A stretch of DNA of 64,000 nt from Mycobacterium sp. DL99 (GTDB taxonomy: Bacteria; Actinomycetota; Actinomycetes; Mycobacteriales; Mycobacteriaceae), in NCBI RefSeq assembly GCF_004762045.1, contig NZ_SJOM01000007.1:1077926-1141925 (forward strand). Reading direction: 5' to 3'. Every line of letters begins with the position of its first letter. Positions within the stretch are counted from its first letter, which is position 1. This document shows positions 19,975 through 29,277 of this stretch, in pieces. The notes under the pieces are model-generated. The model searched no databases. It was not told where the DNA came from and saw nothing but the letters and a program-made list of their open reading frames with translations. Made by a program: the position numbers and the translations under genes.

Positions 19975-20185
19975 CCTTGCCGTTGGCATGTAGTGGGTCG
20001 ATGGGGTTATCCCGACGGATCGGGGTAGGGCTGGCCACACCGCTGCGGACGGGCGCGGGAATGGCGATCGTGGTGCGCGCTGTTGCAAAAGCCGGTGCCA
20101 GACCGGCCATTCGATTCTTTTGTTGGCCCACCTGGACCGTAGACTCGGTTATGTCACCAACCGCCGCCCCGGGAGCAGCCCTATC

Positions 20186-21718
20186 GTGACTGTGCAGGAA
20201 CTCGACGAAAACGAACCGCGCGAAGAGTGCGGCGTATTCGGGGTCTGGGCCCCGGGTGAAGACGTTGCCAAGCTCACCTACTACGGCCTGTACGCGCTGC
20301 AGCACCGTGGCCAGGAAGCAGCGGGCATAGCTGTTTCCGACGGCTCCCAGATCCTTGTGTTCAAAGACCTCGGGCTGGTCAGTCAGGTATTCGACGAGCA
20401 GACCCTGGCCGCCATGCCGGGCCACGTCGCCGTCGGACACTGTCGTTACTCCACGACCGGATCCACCACGTGGGAGAACGCCCAGCCGGTGTTCCGCAAC
20501 ACCGCCGCCGGGACTGGTGTCGCCCTCGGCCACAACGGCAACCTGGTCAACACCGCCGAACTGGCCGCCCAGGCCCGTGAAGCCGGACTGATCGACCTGA
20601 AGGGCGCCCCGGCCGCCACCACCGATTCCGACATCCTCGGGGCGCTGCTGGCGCACGGCGCCGCCGACGCGACGCTGGAGCAGGCCGCCCTGGACCTGCT
20701 GCCGACGGTGCGCGGCGCCTTCTGCCTGACCTTCATGGACGAGAACACCCTTTATGCCGCCCGCGACCCGCACGGGGTGCGTCCGCTGGCGTTGGGTCGG
20801 CTCGACCGGGGCTGGGTGGTGGCCTCCGAAACTGCCGCGCTCGACATCGTCGGCGCCTCGTTCGTCCGCGACATCGAACCCGGTGAACTCCTGGCCATCG
20901 ATGCCGACGGCGTGCGCTCCACCCGGTTCGCCAACCCCGAACCCAAGGGCTGCGTCTTCGAGTACGTCTATCTGGCCCGCCCGGACAGCACGCTGGCGGG
21001 CCGCTCGGTGCACGCCACGCGCGTCGACATCGGTCGCCGGCTGGCGCGCGAACACCCGATCGATGCCGACCTGGTGATCGGCGTCCCGGAATCAGGCACC
21101 CCGGCCGCGGTCGGCTACGCCCAGGAATCCGGGATCCCGTTCGGGCAGGGCCTGATGAAGAACGCCTACGTGGGCCGCACCTTCATCCAGCCCTCGCAGA
21201 CCATCCGGCAGCTGGGTATCCGGCTCAAGCTCAACCCGCTGCGCGAGGTGATCCGCGGTAAGCGGCTCATCGTCGTCGACGATTCGATCGTCCGCGGCAA
21301 CACCCAGCGCGCGCTGGTCCGCATGCTGCGGGAGGCCGGGGCGCTGGAGGTCCACGTCCGGATCGCCTCGCCGCCCGTGAAATGGCCCTGCTTCTACGGC
21401 ATCGACTTCGCCACCCCGGCCGAGCTCATCGCCAATGCGGCATCCGCCGAGCACCCGGGCGAGATGCTGGAGGCGGTGCGGCACGCCATCGGTGCCGACA
21501 CCCTGGGCTACATCTCCCAGCAGGGCATGATCGCGGCCACCGAGCAGCCGCCCACCCGGCTGTGCTCGGCCTGCTTCGACGGGAATTACCCGATCGAACT
21601 GCCCGGCGAGACCGCACTCGGCAAGAACGTCATCGAGCAGATGCTGGCCACCGCGGCCCGCGCCGGCGTTCCGCTGCAGTCCGACAACGACAACGCATCG
21701 GCGCTGCGCAGGCCCTGA
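20186..21718 (+). CDS. purF: amidophosphoribosyltransferase PurF
   Basis: The 510-aa enzyme performs the first committed step of purine synthesis (PRPP + glutamine to phosphoribosylamine). The glutaminase nucleophile is the Cys of EECGVFGVW after a roughly 14-residue propeptide. The PRPP loop is LIVVDDSIVRGNT near residue 365. C-terminal cysteines (LCSACFDGNYP) fit the Fe-S-containing type. GTG 20186 is used; the frame is open further upstream but no in-frame ATG is found there. Confidence 0.96.
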   Translation: MTVQELDENEPREECGVFGVWAPGEDVAKLTYYGLYALQHRGQEAAGIAVSDGSQILVFKDLGLVSQVFDEQTLAAMPGHVAVGHCRYSTTGSTTWENAQPVFRNTAAGTGVALGHNGNLVNTAELAAQAREAGLIDLKGAPAATTDSDILGALLAHGAADATLEQAALDLLPTVRGAFCLTFMDENTLYAARDPHGVRPLALGRLDRGWVVASETAALDIVGASFVRDIEPGELLAIDADGVRSTRFANPEPKGCVFEYVYLARPDSTLAGRSVHATRVDIGRRLAREHPIDADLVIGVPESGTPAAVGYAQESGIPFGQGLMKNAYVGRTFIQPSQTIRQLGIRLKLNPLREVIRGKRLIVVDDSIVRGNTQRALVRMLREAGALEVHVRIASPPVKWPCFYGIDFATPAELIANAASAEHPGEMLEAVRHAIGADTLGYISQQGMIAATEQPPTRLCSACFDGNYPIELPGETALGKNVIEQMLATAARAGVPLQSDNDNASALRRP

Positions 21719-21802
21719 GGTCTTCGCCCTGGCGTCCTTGAGGGGTCCTTAACACCTCCTGCGCTGTACCCCCGCAACAGCGGGGCGGTAGCCTTGCTTG
21801 CG

Positions 21803-22894
<1,092 letters not shown>

Positions 22895-22902
22895 GCAGTT
22901 AG

Positions 22903-22946
22903 ACAGGTCGCGCTGGTAAGCGACGTGCGCAACCAGCGCGACCTGT
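22903..22946. terminator. bidirectional terminator between purM and DUF3073 gene
   Basis: A perfect 15-bp inverted repeat (ACAGGTCGCGCTGGT / ACCAGCGCGACCTGT) with a 14-base loop lies between two convergent genes, 8 bases past one stop and 30 bases past the other. Confidence 0.75.
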
Positions 22947-22976
22947 ATCTAAGTTCTGCGACAGAATGCAGGCGGC

Positions 22977-23150
22977 TCAGCGCCGCCAGTCGTCCTCGCC
23001 CGACCAGTCTTCGGCGTCGTCGTTGACATCGCCGGAATCGGGAGATCCCGACAGCTCACGTTGGAGCTGACTGAAGTCGGTATTCGGCGAGCTGTACTTA
23101 AGGTCACGTGCAACCTTGGTCTGCTTTGCCTTAGCCCGGCCGCGGCCCAT
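22977..23150 (-). CDS. DUF3073 small protein (Rv0810c-like)
   Basis: A 57-aa actinobacterial protein with a basic start (MGRGRAKAKQTKVARDLKY) and an acidic, Trp-containing end (DDAEDWSGEDDWRR). The family is found across actinobacteria next to purM and has no known function; the charge split suggests binding to nucleic acid or a protein. Its 5' leader contains an imperfect 9-bp hairpin at 23173-23201. The larger open frame overlapping it in another register is an artefact. Confidence 0.9.
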   Translation of the reverse strand: MGRGRAKAKQTKVARDLKYSSPNTDFSQLQRELSGSPDSGDVNDDAEDWSGEDDWRR

Positions 23151-23412
23151 GGGGGACCCCCTCGCGCAATAACGGAGCGGCCCAATAGCTAGGCGGCTCC
23201 GATCTGTGTGTCTTTATTTCCTGCCAACACTTTACCGTGCCCGTCCGAGAAGTGCTGTCAGGCCCTGCCTCGCGGTGCGCGGCTGGGGTCCCGGCTGCCG
23301 TGCGTCGTTGCACGGCAACACGACCGTCCCCAAGATCGCGGAATCCGCGCAGTGACGGTCGTCACGTCCTCGGTGACCGAGTGAGCTTACGTGCTGTGAG
23401 CGGTTCCACGGC

Positions 23413-24507
23413 TCAACGCCCCCGGAGGCGGTCGACTGCCGCCCGCCCGGCGCCCGCGGTGGCGTCCGACTCCGGCATGGAATCCGGGTCGATCGCGGCC
23501 GGTGCCTGCGCCTCGGCCCCGGCGACCAGCTCGGTTTCGACCGGCAATCCCCGTTTGAGCAGCGCCAACGCGATCGGGCCCTCGTCGGCGTGCTCGACGA
23601 CTGTGCCGATCCGACCGACATTGCGCCCGCCGGCAGTCACCGCGTCGCCGGTCACCGGCCGGTCGGAGGAGCCGTCGAGCTGGAGGATCACCAACATCCG
23701 CGGGGGTTTACCCAGGTTGTGCACCCGGGCAACGGTCTCCTGGCCGCGGTAGCAACCCTTGTCGAGATGGACAGCTCCGATACCGGGGCCACCGATCCAA
23801 CCGACCTCGTGCGGGATGGTCCGCTCATCGGTGTCCACACCCAATCGAGGTCGCCCGGCCGCCACCCGGTGCGCCTCATACGCCCAGACGCCCGCCGGCC
23901 GGACGCCGGACTCGGTGAGCTGCCGGGTGTATTCGGCTACCGACGCGCGCGGCACCACCAGGTCCAACTCGATGCCGGAGGCAGGTAGCCGGCGCACGAA
24001 CCCGCCGCCGGGCAACGCCACCGCCGTCGCCTCCTGCGGCAGCTGCCCGCAACCCAGGGCCTTGATGACCTGCTCATCGGCAAGCCCGGGCCCCAGGAGT
24101 GACAGCACCGCCATGTCCGCGGGCTCGATCTGCACGTCGGCCCAGAACACCATCTTGCGCAGATAGGCCAGCAGCGGTTCGCCGCGCCACGGCTCGGTGT
24201 CCAGGTAGGTGGTGCCGCCGAGGTCGGTCTGGATCCAGTGGTCTTCGACACGGCCCTGGAGATCCAGGCTCAAGTTCTCGGTGACCGCGCCGTCCGGCAA
24301 TGCGCTGACGTGCTGGCTGGAGATGCTGTGCAGCCACGTCTGCCGATCCTTGCCGGTCAGTGTCAGGACCGCCCGGTGCGACCGGTCGACCAGAACCGCG
24401 GCGCCCGCTGCGGCCCGTTGTTCGCCGAGCGGATCACCGTAGTGCCATACGGCCCCGGCGTCGGGGCTGCCTTCGGGCGTGGGCACTGGTGACGGAAGTG
24501 CAGTCAT
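23413..24507 (-). CDS. ygfZ: YgfZ/GcvT-like folate-binding protein for Fe-S cluster repair
   Basis: The 364-aa protein has the YgfZ signature KGCYRGQETVARVHN (the conserved Cys and Gln-Glu) and an N-terminal GcvT-type folate domain. YgfZ/IBA57 proteins use tetrahydrofolate to maintain certain Fe-S enzymes. It is divergent from pabC, itself a folate gene, 69 bases away, which is a sensible functional pairing. It corresponds in position to Rv0811c. Confidence 0.9.
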   Translation of the reverse strand: MTALPSPVPTPEGSPDAGAVWHYGDPLGEQRAAAGAAVLVDRSHRAVLTLTGKDRQTWLHSISSQHVSALPDGAVTENLSLDLQGRVEDHWIQTDLGGTTYLDTEPWRGEPLLAYLRKMVFWADVQIEPADMAVLSLLGPGLADEQVIKALGCGQLPQEATAVALPGGGFVRRLPASGIELDLVVPRASVAEYTRQLTESGVRPAGVWAYEAHRVAAGRPRLGVDTDERTIPHEVGWIGGPGIGAVHLDKGCYRGQETVARVHNLGKPPRMLVILQLDGSSDRPVTGDAVTAGGRNVGRIGTVVEHADEGPIALALLKRGLPVETELVAGAEAQAPAAIDPDSMPESDATAGAGRAAVDRLRGR

Positions 24508-24576
24508 AGGCCAACTCTACGTTCGGCGCTCTTCGCGCCAGCGGCTCACGGTTTGTCACAGCTACGCTTTGGCCCC

Positions 24577-25455
24577 ATGGCAAGCCAACCAGCCGTACTG
24601 GTCACTCTTGACGGGCGGCTCCACGACCCCAACGCCCCACTGCTGCATGTCGACGATCTGGCCGCCGTACGCGGAGACGGCGTCTTCGAGACGCTGCTGG
24701 TGCGTGACGGCAGGCCCTGCCTGCTGGAGGCTCACCTGGGGCGGTTGGCTCAGTCCGCCAAGATGCTCGACCTGCCTGAGCCGGATCGGGACGCCTGGCG
24801 GTCGGCCGTGGCGCTGGGGGCGCAGCGCTGGACAGCGGAGAACGACGGCGACGGCGTGCTGCGACTGGTGTACAGCCGTGGGCGGGAGAGCGGCGGGCCG
24901 GCGACCGCGTTCGCCACCATCGGAGCCCTGGCCGACCGCGTGGCCGGGGTGCGGCGTGACGGGCTCGCGGCGATCACCCTGGACCGCGGGCTGCCGCTGA
25001 ACGCCAGCGATATGCCGTGGCTGGCCGCGGGTGCCAAGACCCTGTCCTACGCGGTGAACATGGCTGCGCTGCGGCATGCCGAGCGTCACGGCGCAGGCGA
25101 CGTGATCTTCGTCAGCTCCGACGGCTACGTGCTGGAGGGGCCGCGTTCCACCGTGGTCATCGCGATCGAAGGCGACGGTGGGCACCCGCTGCTGCTCACC
25201 CCACCGCCGTGGTATCCGATCCTGCGCGGCACCACTCAACAGGCGTTGTTCGAGGTGGCTCGCAACAAGGGCTATGACTGCGACTTCCGCGCGCTCAAGC
25301 CAGCGGATCTGCTTACTGCGCAAGGGGTTTGGCTGATTTCCAGCATCACACTCGCGGCCCGGGTGCACACCCTCGACGGGCGGTCGCTACCTCATGCGCC
25401 GCTGGCTGCCGACATCTCAGGCCTGGTCGACGCCGCGATCGTCAGCGATCGCTGA
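24577..25455 (+). CDS. pabC: class IV PLP aminotransferase, probable aminodeoxychorismate lyase
   Basis: 292 aa with the branched-chain aminotransferase / 4-amino-4-deoxychorismate lyase fold. RGDGVFETLLVRDG near residue 25, the PLP lysine in AGAKTLSYAVN near residue 155 and the cofactor loop DGYVLEGPRSTVV are all visible. The likely reaction makes p-aminobenzoate for folate synthesis; a D-amino-acid transaminase is the alternative. ATG 24577 gives the standard start. The stop is 17 bases before a new promoter. Confidence 0.87.
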   Translation: MASQPAVLVTLDGRLHDPNAPLLHVDDLAAVRGDGVFETLLVRDGRPCLLEAHLGRLAQSAKMLDLPEPDRDAWRSAVALGAQRWTAENDGDGVLRLVYSRGRESGGPATAFATIGALADRVAGVRRDGLAAITLDRGLPLNASDMPWLAAGAKTLSYAVNMAALRHAERHGAGDVIFVSSDGYVLEGPRSTVVIAIEGDGGHPLLLTPPPWYPILRGTTQQALFEVARNKGYDCDFRALKPADLLTAQGVWLISSITLAARVHTLDGRSLPHAPLAADISGLVDAAIVSDR

Positions 25456-25471
25456 CCAGCGAATAAATCGC

Positions 25472-25500
25472 TTGTCGGGGTGCGCGGACGGGGGTAGCTT
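25472..25500 (+). promoter_or_regulatory. sigma-A type promoter of a small RNA/mini-gene
   Basis: TTGTCG (25472-25477), an exact 17-base spacer and TAGCTT (25495-25500), a TANNNT -10 box. Transcription should start near 25507. It lies right after pabC and drives only the structured element, because the next gene is on the other strand. Confidence 0.6.
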
Positions 25501-25505
25501 CGTGG

Positions 25506-25690
25506 GCACACAGGGAAGGAGGTGGTCCGTCAAATTGAGTGACTTATGGACATGTGAGGTGGCTGCCCGCTAGCAGCGCCGGGGTATTGCCTGCGCGCGC
25601 TGGCGAATTCCCCGCAGCCACCCGGCCCCCGAGCCCTCCGGTCTGTCCAACCAGGTACCAAGGCTCGGGGGCCGCCCCATATCTGGGGTC
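25506..25690 (+). ncRNA. candidate structured small RNA / mini-gene with its own terminator
   Basis: After the promoter comes a perfect Shine-Dalgarno (AAGGAGGTG, 25516-25524), then nested perfect inverted repeats. GGTGGCTGC (25558-25566) pairs with GCAGCCACC (25614-25622), enclosing GCTGC/GCAGC. CGGCCCCCGAGCC (25623-25635) pairs with GGCTCGGGGGCCG (25662-25674), and a small CCCCA/TGGGG hairpin follows. The last strong stem is a plausible terminator. No plus-strand gene lies downstream, so this is an independent unit and not a leader. I have the impression of having seen similar sequence in other actinobacteria but cannot verify that. Confidence 0.55.
25535..25573 (+). CDS. 12-residue mini-ORF inside the candidate small RNA
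   Basis: A TTG start sits 10 bases after a perfect Shine-Dalgarno and opens the frame MSDLWTCEVAAR before TAG. The stop falls inside the first hairpin, so a translating ribosome would disrupt GGTGGCTGC pairing. It may be a real micropeptide or a sensor ORF. A competing GTG at 25539 opens a longer frame, but that runs into the terminator hairpin. Confidence 0.4.
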   Translation: MSDLWTCEVAAR

Positions 25691-25701
25691 GGCCGAAACG
25701 G

Positions 25702-26097
25702 TTACTGCCGCGGCGGTTGTGGCGCCAGTGAATGGCAGGCCTGCATGGCGTCGTCCCATTGGGCCCGGTCGACTCCGGGCGGAGGCAACGGCTTGCCGTC
25801 CGAATCCAGAGGTGGCGTCGGGGCACCCGGAGGCGGGGTGGCGCCGGCCGGCGGCGGACCTGGTGGCGCACCCGCCGGTGGCGCCGGGATCCCGTGCTCG
25901 GTCAGGCAATCGGTGAACGCGCCATGAGGCGCGGCTGCGGGTGCGGATGCTGCGGCCGACGTTGACTCCGAAGCCGAAGCGGCCGTCGAGGTACCGGGCG
26001 ACTCTGTGTTCGAACCCGACGAACACGCCACCATGCCGGTGACGAGTGCTGCACCCGTGACGCCGAAAACAGCGGCGCGCAGCGATAACAAGGACAC
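25702..26097 (-). CDS. small Pro-rich lipoprotein, paralog 1
   Basis: 131 aa. GTG 26097 follows a good Shine-Dalgarno (GGAGG, five bases away). A signal peptide ends at TGMVACSS, a near-lipobox. Ser/Ala-rich and Pro/Gly-rich linkers (AGAPPGPPPAGATPPP) surround a short core CLTEHGIPA, and a second Cys lies in QACHSLAP. The pattern CL.EHG.P...C..LAP is shared with the gene 260 bases away, so they are duplicates. It is probably cell-surface; the function is unknown. Confidence 0.75.
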   Translation of the reverse strand: MSLLSLRAAVFGVTGAALVTGMVACSSGSNTESPGTSTAASASESTSAAASAPAAAPHGAFTDCLTEHGIPAPPAGAPPGPPPAGATPPPGAPTPPLDSDGKPLPPPGVDRAQWDDAMQACHSLAPQPPRQ

Positions 26098-26326
26098 GTT
26101 TACCTCCTCGGTGGTTGATGCGCGACTGACGCTATTTGGGCTGACTAGGCCCGGGTTATCAGCACACTGGGAGCCGGCTGTGTGATTGGTTGCGAAACGG
26201 TGTAAGACCATGACGCCGTAGTCGGGACGCGGCGTACTCCACGAAATCGCAGCAGTTGCCCCGTGCCGTCAGCATGAGGTCGCCGAAATCTGTTGCGGCG
26301 ATCGGTAATTGGCCCTTGCGGGCTAT

Positions 26327-26352
26327 GGCGCTGCGCGGCGACGCGCAGCGCC
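26327..26352 (-). terminator. terminator hairpin after the FABP-lipoprotein operon
   Basis: A perfect 11-bp stem (GGCGCTGCGCG / CGCGCAGCGCC) with a GCGA loop starts 5 bases past the lipoprotein stop. Confidence 0.7.
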
Positions 26353-26357
26353 GGGCA

Positions 26358-26609
26358 CTAGTTGCTCGGGCCCGGCGCCAGCGTCGAACACGCCTTGGTG
26401 GCCTGCTGCCAGGTCTGATCGTCGACCCCGCTCGGCGGCCCCACGACGGGGCCCGGCGCTGCCGGAACACCGTGCTCGGACAGACAATGCGCATATGTGC
26501 CGTGCTCGGGCGGCGGTGAGGTGGGGGCCGGTTGCGGCCCCTCCGACGAACATGCGCCGAGGAACGCTGCTGCGGCAAGCAGACCTGCCGCGATGATCGG
26601 CCGGCGCAT
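26358..26609 (-). CDS. small lipoprotein, paralog 2
   Basis: 83 aa. The signal peptide ends in a good lipobox (AAAFLGACSS). The mature part keeps the core CLSEHGVPA and ACSTLAP shared with the paralog upstream in the window, without the long Pro-rich linkers. The ATG shares one base with the stop of the FABP-like gene (TGATG), so the two are translationally coupled and may act together, for example a surface partner of a heme/NO protein (guess). Confidence 0.78.
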   Translation of the reverse strand: MRRPIIAAGLLAAAAFLGACSSEGPQPAPTSPPPEHGTYAHCLSEHGVPAAPGPVVGPPSGVDDQTWQQATKACSTLAPGPSN

Positions 26610-27280
26610 CAGCCGACAAACCGTGACAGTCGGGCCGACAGGTGCGGTACCAGACCGCCGTCGGCATCCACACGTTCTTCCACGTAGCCCAGATCGCCGC
26701 CGTCGACGATGCCGTAGAGCCGCTTGGCGCCGCCGACGAGCAACCCGGACTTGCTGCGGGCCAGCGCATCGGTGACCAGCTCCCAGGAGGCCTGGGTGAG
26801 CGGCTTTCCGTAGAACAGTTCGACATAGCCGGCCGAATGGGCCAGCAGCAGTTCGATGGCCTGTGACTCATCACGGCCGGCCGGATCGTCAGGATCGGTC
26901 ACGAATCGCCAGAAGCCCGTTTCGCGCAGGCCGGGGGAGTCGTATTCACCCGATTCGGTCAACCGCCAGGACCGGGAATCCCAGTTCAGGTAGTCGCCTC
27001 CATCATGGGAAACCACGATCTGTTGGCCGAATCGGTAGTCGCCGTGGGTGTCGCGACCTTCGCCTTCTCCGCGCCAGACGCCGACCAAAGGCAACAGCGC
27101 CAGCAGCGCATCGTTGAGTTCCACGCCGTCACGCAGGTTGGCGGTGTCGGCGGGCATCGGGAGGTCGTCGAAGGCCGGAATGTTCCGGGCGGCCGTGGCC
27201 TTGGCCCGTTCGGCAGCTGCCGCTACGGCGCGATCACCGGAGCCCGGCTCGGCGGCCGGGGCATCGCCGCCGGAGGTCAC
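26609..27280 (-). CDS. FABP-like / nitrobindin family protein (Rv0813c-like)
   Basis: 223 aa. After an Ala-rich N-terminal extension, a ten-strand beta-barrel domain starts at [14 protein letters not shown], the nitrobindin GxWxGxG motif, and ends with [13 protein letters not shown]. Nitrobindins bind ferric heme and react with NO or peroxynitrite; earlier work described the M. tuberculosis homolog as fatty-acid-binding-like. The GTG 27280 start overlaps the stop of a small membrane protein by four bases. Confidence 0.88.
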   Translation of the reverse strand: MTSGGDAPAAEPGSGDRAVAAAAERAKATAARNIPAFDDLPMPADTANLRDGVELNDALLALLPLVGVWRGEGEGRDTHGDYRFGQQIVVSHDGGDYLNWDSRSWRLTESGEYDSPGLRETGFWRFVTDPDDPAGRDESQAIELLLAHSAGYVELFYGKPLTQASWELVTDALARSKSGLLVGGAKRLYGIVDGGDLGYVEERVDADGGLVPHLSARLSRFVG

Positions 27281-27375
27281 GACTCGTCGGTGACGAGGCG
27301 GTACAGCGCGTACAACGCGAACCACGTGATGACCACGACGGCCGCGACGAGCATTATCTCGAAGAAGAGCACCAC
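27277..27375 (-). CDS. 32-residue single-span membrane protein
   Basis: A GTG (27375 or 27372) opens a frame that is nearly all one membrane helix ([19 protein letters not shown]), then a short charged tail (RLVTDES). Its stop overlaps the FABP-like start (GTGA), which is good evidence for real translation in front of that gene. No Shine-Dalgarno is seen, so it may be leaderless or weakly translated. Confidence 0.6.
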   Translation of the reverse strand: MVLFFEIMLVAAVVVITWFALYALYRLVTDES

Positions 27376-27439
27376 GGGAGTGAGTCTAGTTCCTAGTCGA
27401 GGGTGTCGGCGCCCCGGGTCGGGACGCCCTATACACGCT

Positions 27440-27494
27440 GAACGTGGGCTTGTGTGCGAGATGCGTGCAAATCCTCGTACACAAGCCCACGTTC
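27440..27494 (-). terminator. long hairpin terminator after the cysA2-sseC operon
   Basis: A perfect 16-bp arm pair (GAACGTGGGCTTGTGT / ACACAAGCCCACGTTC) extends with one G-U and CGAG/CTCG to a 21-bp stem, loop 13 bases. It begins 21 bases past the sseC stop. Loop and arm content look like a dispersed mycobacterial terminator type. Confidence 0.75.
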
Positions 27495-27514
27495 GAGCGG
27501 GATCAAGCGATCGA

Positions 27515-27817
27515 TCAAGCGACCTTGACGTCGACCTCGTGGATACCCGCGCCGGTCGGGGCCACGCTGGCGTCGCCGTTGCCCGCGGGGGACAGGGCGC
27601 GCAGCGTCCAGGTGCCCGGAGCGGCGAAGAACCGGAAATCACCGGTTGCCGAGGCCACGACCTCAGCGGTGAACTCGTCGCTGGAGTCCAGCAGGCGCAC
27701 GAAGGCCCCGCCGACCGCCTGGCCGGAGCCGTCCACCACGCGACCGGTGATGACGGTTTCCTTCTCCAGGTCGACGCCGGCGGGCAACGTCAGTCCTTGC
27801 TTAGGTGCAGAGCACAT
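27515..27817 (-). CDS. sseC: SseC-like DUF1416 protein
   Basis: The 100-aa protein begins MCSAPKQG and forms a single Ig-like or beta-sandwich domain (ITGRVVDGSGQAVGGAFVRL, GDFRFFAAPGTWTLRAL). DUF1416 is always beside the CysA rhodanese in actinobacteria and is thought to serve thiosulfate/sulfur assimilation; no direct activity is known to me. It starts 1 base after the cysA2 stop and is the last gene of the cysteine-controlled operon. Confidence 0.9.
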   Translation of the reverse strand: MCSAPKQGLTLPAGVDLEKETVITGRVVDGSGQAVGGAFVRLLDSSDEFTAEVVASATGDFRFFAAPGTWTLRALSPAGNGDASVAPTGAGIHEVDVKVA

Positions 27818-27818
27818 A

Positions 27819-28655
27819 TCAACTTCCCAACTCGATCGGGGCGCCCACCAGGGAGCCGTATTCCGTCCAACTGCCGTCGTAGTTCTTCACGTTCTGGTGT
27901 CCCAGCAGCTCCTGCAGCACGAACCAGGTGTGCGAGGAACGCTCACCGATCCGGCAGTAGGCGATGGTCTCCTTCTCGCCGTCGAGGCCGGCCGCTGCGT
28001 ACAGCTTGGCCAGATCCTCGTCGGACTTGAAGGTGCCGTCCTCGTTGGCTGCCTTGCTCCACGGAACGTTGATGGCGCCGGGGATATGCCCGGGCCGCTG
28101 GCTCTGCTCCTGCGGCAGGTGCGCCGGTGCCAGGATCTTGCCGGAGAACTCGTCAGGCGAACGCACGTCGACCAGGTTCTTGGCGCCGATCGCGGCGATG
28201 ACCTCGTCGCGGTACGCCCGGATGCTGTTGTCGAGCGGCTGGGCCGCGTACGACGTGGCCGGACGGCTGACGGCGTCCTTGACCAGCGGGCGCGCGTCGA
28301 GTTCCCAGCGCTTGCGGCCACCGTCGAGCAGCTTCACGTCGGCGTGGCCGTACAGCTTGAAGTACCAGTAGGCGTATGCCGCGAACCAGTTGTTGTTGCC
28401 GCCGTACAGGACGACGGTGTCGTCGTTGCTGATGCCCTTGTCGGACAACAGCTTCGAGAACTGCTGCTGGTCGACGAAGTCACGCTTGACGGCGTCCTGC
28501 AGATCGTCGCGCCAGTCCAGTTTTACGGCGCCGGGGATGTGCCCCTCGTCGTCGTAGGCGCTGGTGTTCTCGTCGACCTCGACAAACACCACGCCAGCGG
28601 TATCGAGGTTGTTCCCGGCCCATTCGGTCGAGACCAGGACGTCGGAACGTGCCAT
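27819..28655 (-). CDS. cysA2: thiosulfate sulfurtransferase (rhodanese) CysA2
   Basis: The 278-aa protein has tandem rhodanese domains. The N-terminal one is inactive-type (residues 1-125), and the C-terminal one holds the catalytic Cys234 in IAYCRIGERSSHTW. It moves sulfane sulfur from thiosulfate to a thiol acceptor in the cytosol. It lies between the DUF4395 gene and sseC in one operon downstream of the poly-Cys leader, as expected for cysteine-responsive sulfur acquisition. Confidence 0.95.
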   Translation of the reverse strand: MARSDVLVSTEWAGNNLDTAGVVFVEVDENTSAYDDEGHIPGAVKLDWRDDLQDAVKRDFVDQQQFSKLLSDKGISNDDTVVLYGGNNNWFAAYAYWYFKLYGHADVKLLDGGRKRWELDARPLVKDAVSRPATSYAAQPLDNSIRAYRDEVIAAIGAKNLVDVRSPDEFSGKILAPAHLPQEQSQRPGHIPGAINVPWSKAANEDGTFKSDEDLAKLYAAAGLDGEKETIAYCRIGERSSHTWFVLQELLGHQNVKNYDGSWTEYGSLVGAPIELGS

Positions 28656-28702
28656 GTGCGAATTCCTTTCGGTTGCTTGCTATTTCAGATGTCAGGTGGG
28701 TG

Positions 28703-29185
28703 TCATGCAGGACTGGGGGCGCGACGCAGCCGGGCCACCAGAGGGTAGATCTGGCAGCCCAGGCAGATGCCGAAGGCGGCGTTGAGGAAGGCCGCCACCA
28801 ACGCGAAAGCGGTGGCGGTCAGGCCGAGGGCGGTGATGCCGAAGGCGAACCCTGCGGTGCCCACGGCGGCGAACACGAAGCCGACCAACTGGGCGAACTT
28901 CAGTGGCGGCACCGGTTCACGCTCGGTGACCGGAGCCAGCCGCGGCGCGATGAACGTGGCAAATACGCGGCCGTACGGATGCCGGCGGGGGCCGCCCACC
29001 GCGCCGATGGCGAACACCACCGCCTGGGCGCCCAGCAGCACCGCGGCCGCGGGCTCACTCACCCCGGCGACCAGCAGCGTCGCGATCAGTACCGCGGTGG
29101 TGACCCAGGCCGCGAACCGTGGCCCCCGCACGTCGACCTGGGCAGGCCGACTGTCAGCGATGGGTGAGGTCGATATCGATGCCAT
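28703..29185 (-). CDS. DUF4395 membrane protein
   Basis: 160 aa with four membrane helices (VTTAVLIATLLVAGV, AVLLGAQAVVFAIG and two more). A conserved CLGC pair lies in GICLGCQIYPLV near the end, suggesting a thiol-redox or sulfur-transport role. A Shine-Dalgarno AGGAG lies 9 bases before ATG 29185. It is the first structural gene after the attenuator and is separated from the leader stop by 91 bases. Confidence 0.88.
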   Translation of the reverse strand: MASISTSPIADSRPAQVDVRGPRFAAWVTTAVLIATLLVAGVSEPAAAVLLGAQAVVFAIGAVGGPRRHPYGRVFATFIAPRLAPVTEREPVPPLKFAQLVGFVFAAVGTAGFAFGITALGLTATAFALVAAFLNAAFGICLGCQIYPLVARLRRAPSPA

Positions 29186-29232
29186 GAGAACGAACTCCTG
29201 TTGTTGTAGAAGGTCTGATGGTGTGCAGGCTC

Positions 29233-29277
29233 AGGGCACAAGGCCCGAGCGGGCGCGCGAAAGCGCGCGGCTGCCCT
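29233..29277 (-). promoter_or_regulatory. attenuator hairpin region between poly-Cys leader and DUF4395
   Basis: On the minus strand the leader stop is directly followed by AGGGCA, which can pair with TGCCCT. The enclosed part holds a perfect GCGCGC/GCGCGC hairpin with a four-base loop (29253-29268) and GCCCG/CGGGC. A ribosome stalled on the Cys codons or at the stop would choose between these foldings. The fold itself is inferred by eye. Confidence 0.55.

Noticed and set aside
18752..21055. 767-codon minus-strand frame over DoxX gene and purF
   Set aside because: Composition is Arg/Gly/Ala-rich without domains; both overlapped genes are well supported.
23173..23201. Hairpin in the DUF3073 leader as a riboswitch
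   Set aside because: Only a 9-bp imperfect stem; too little structure for a ligand-binding aptamer.
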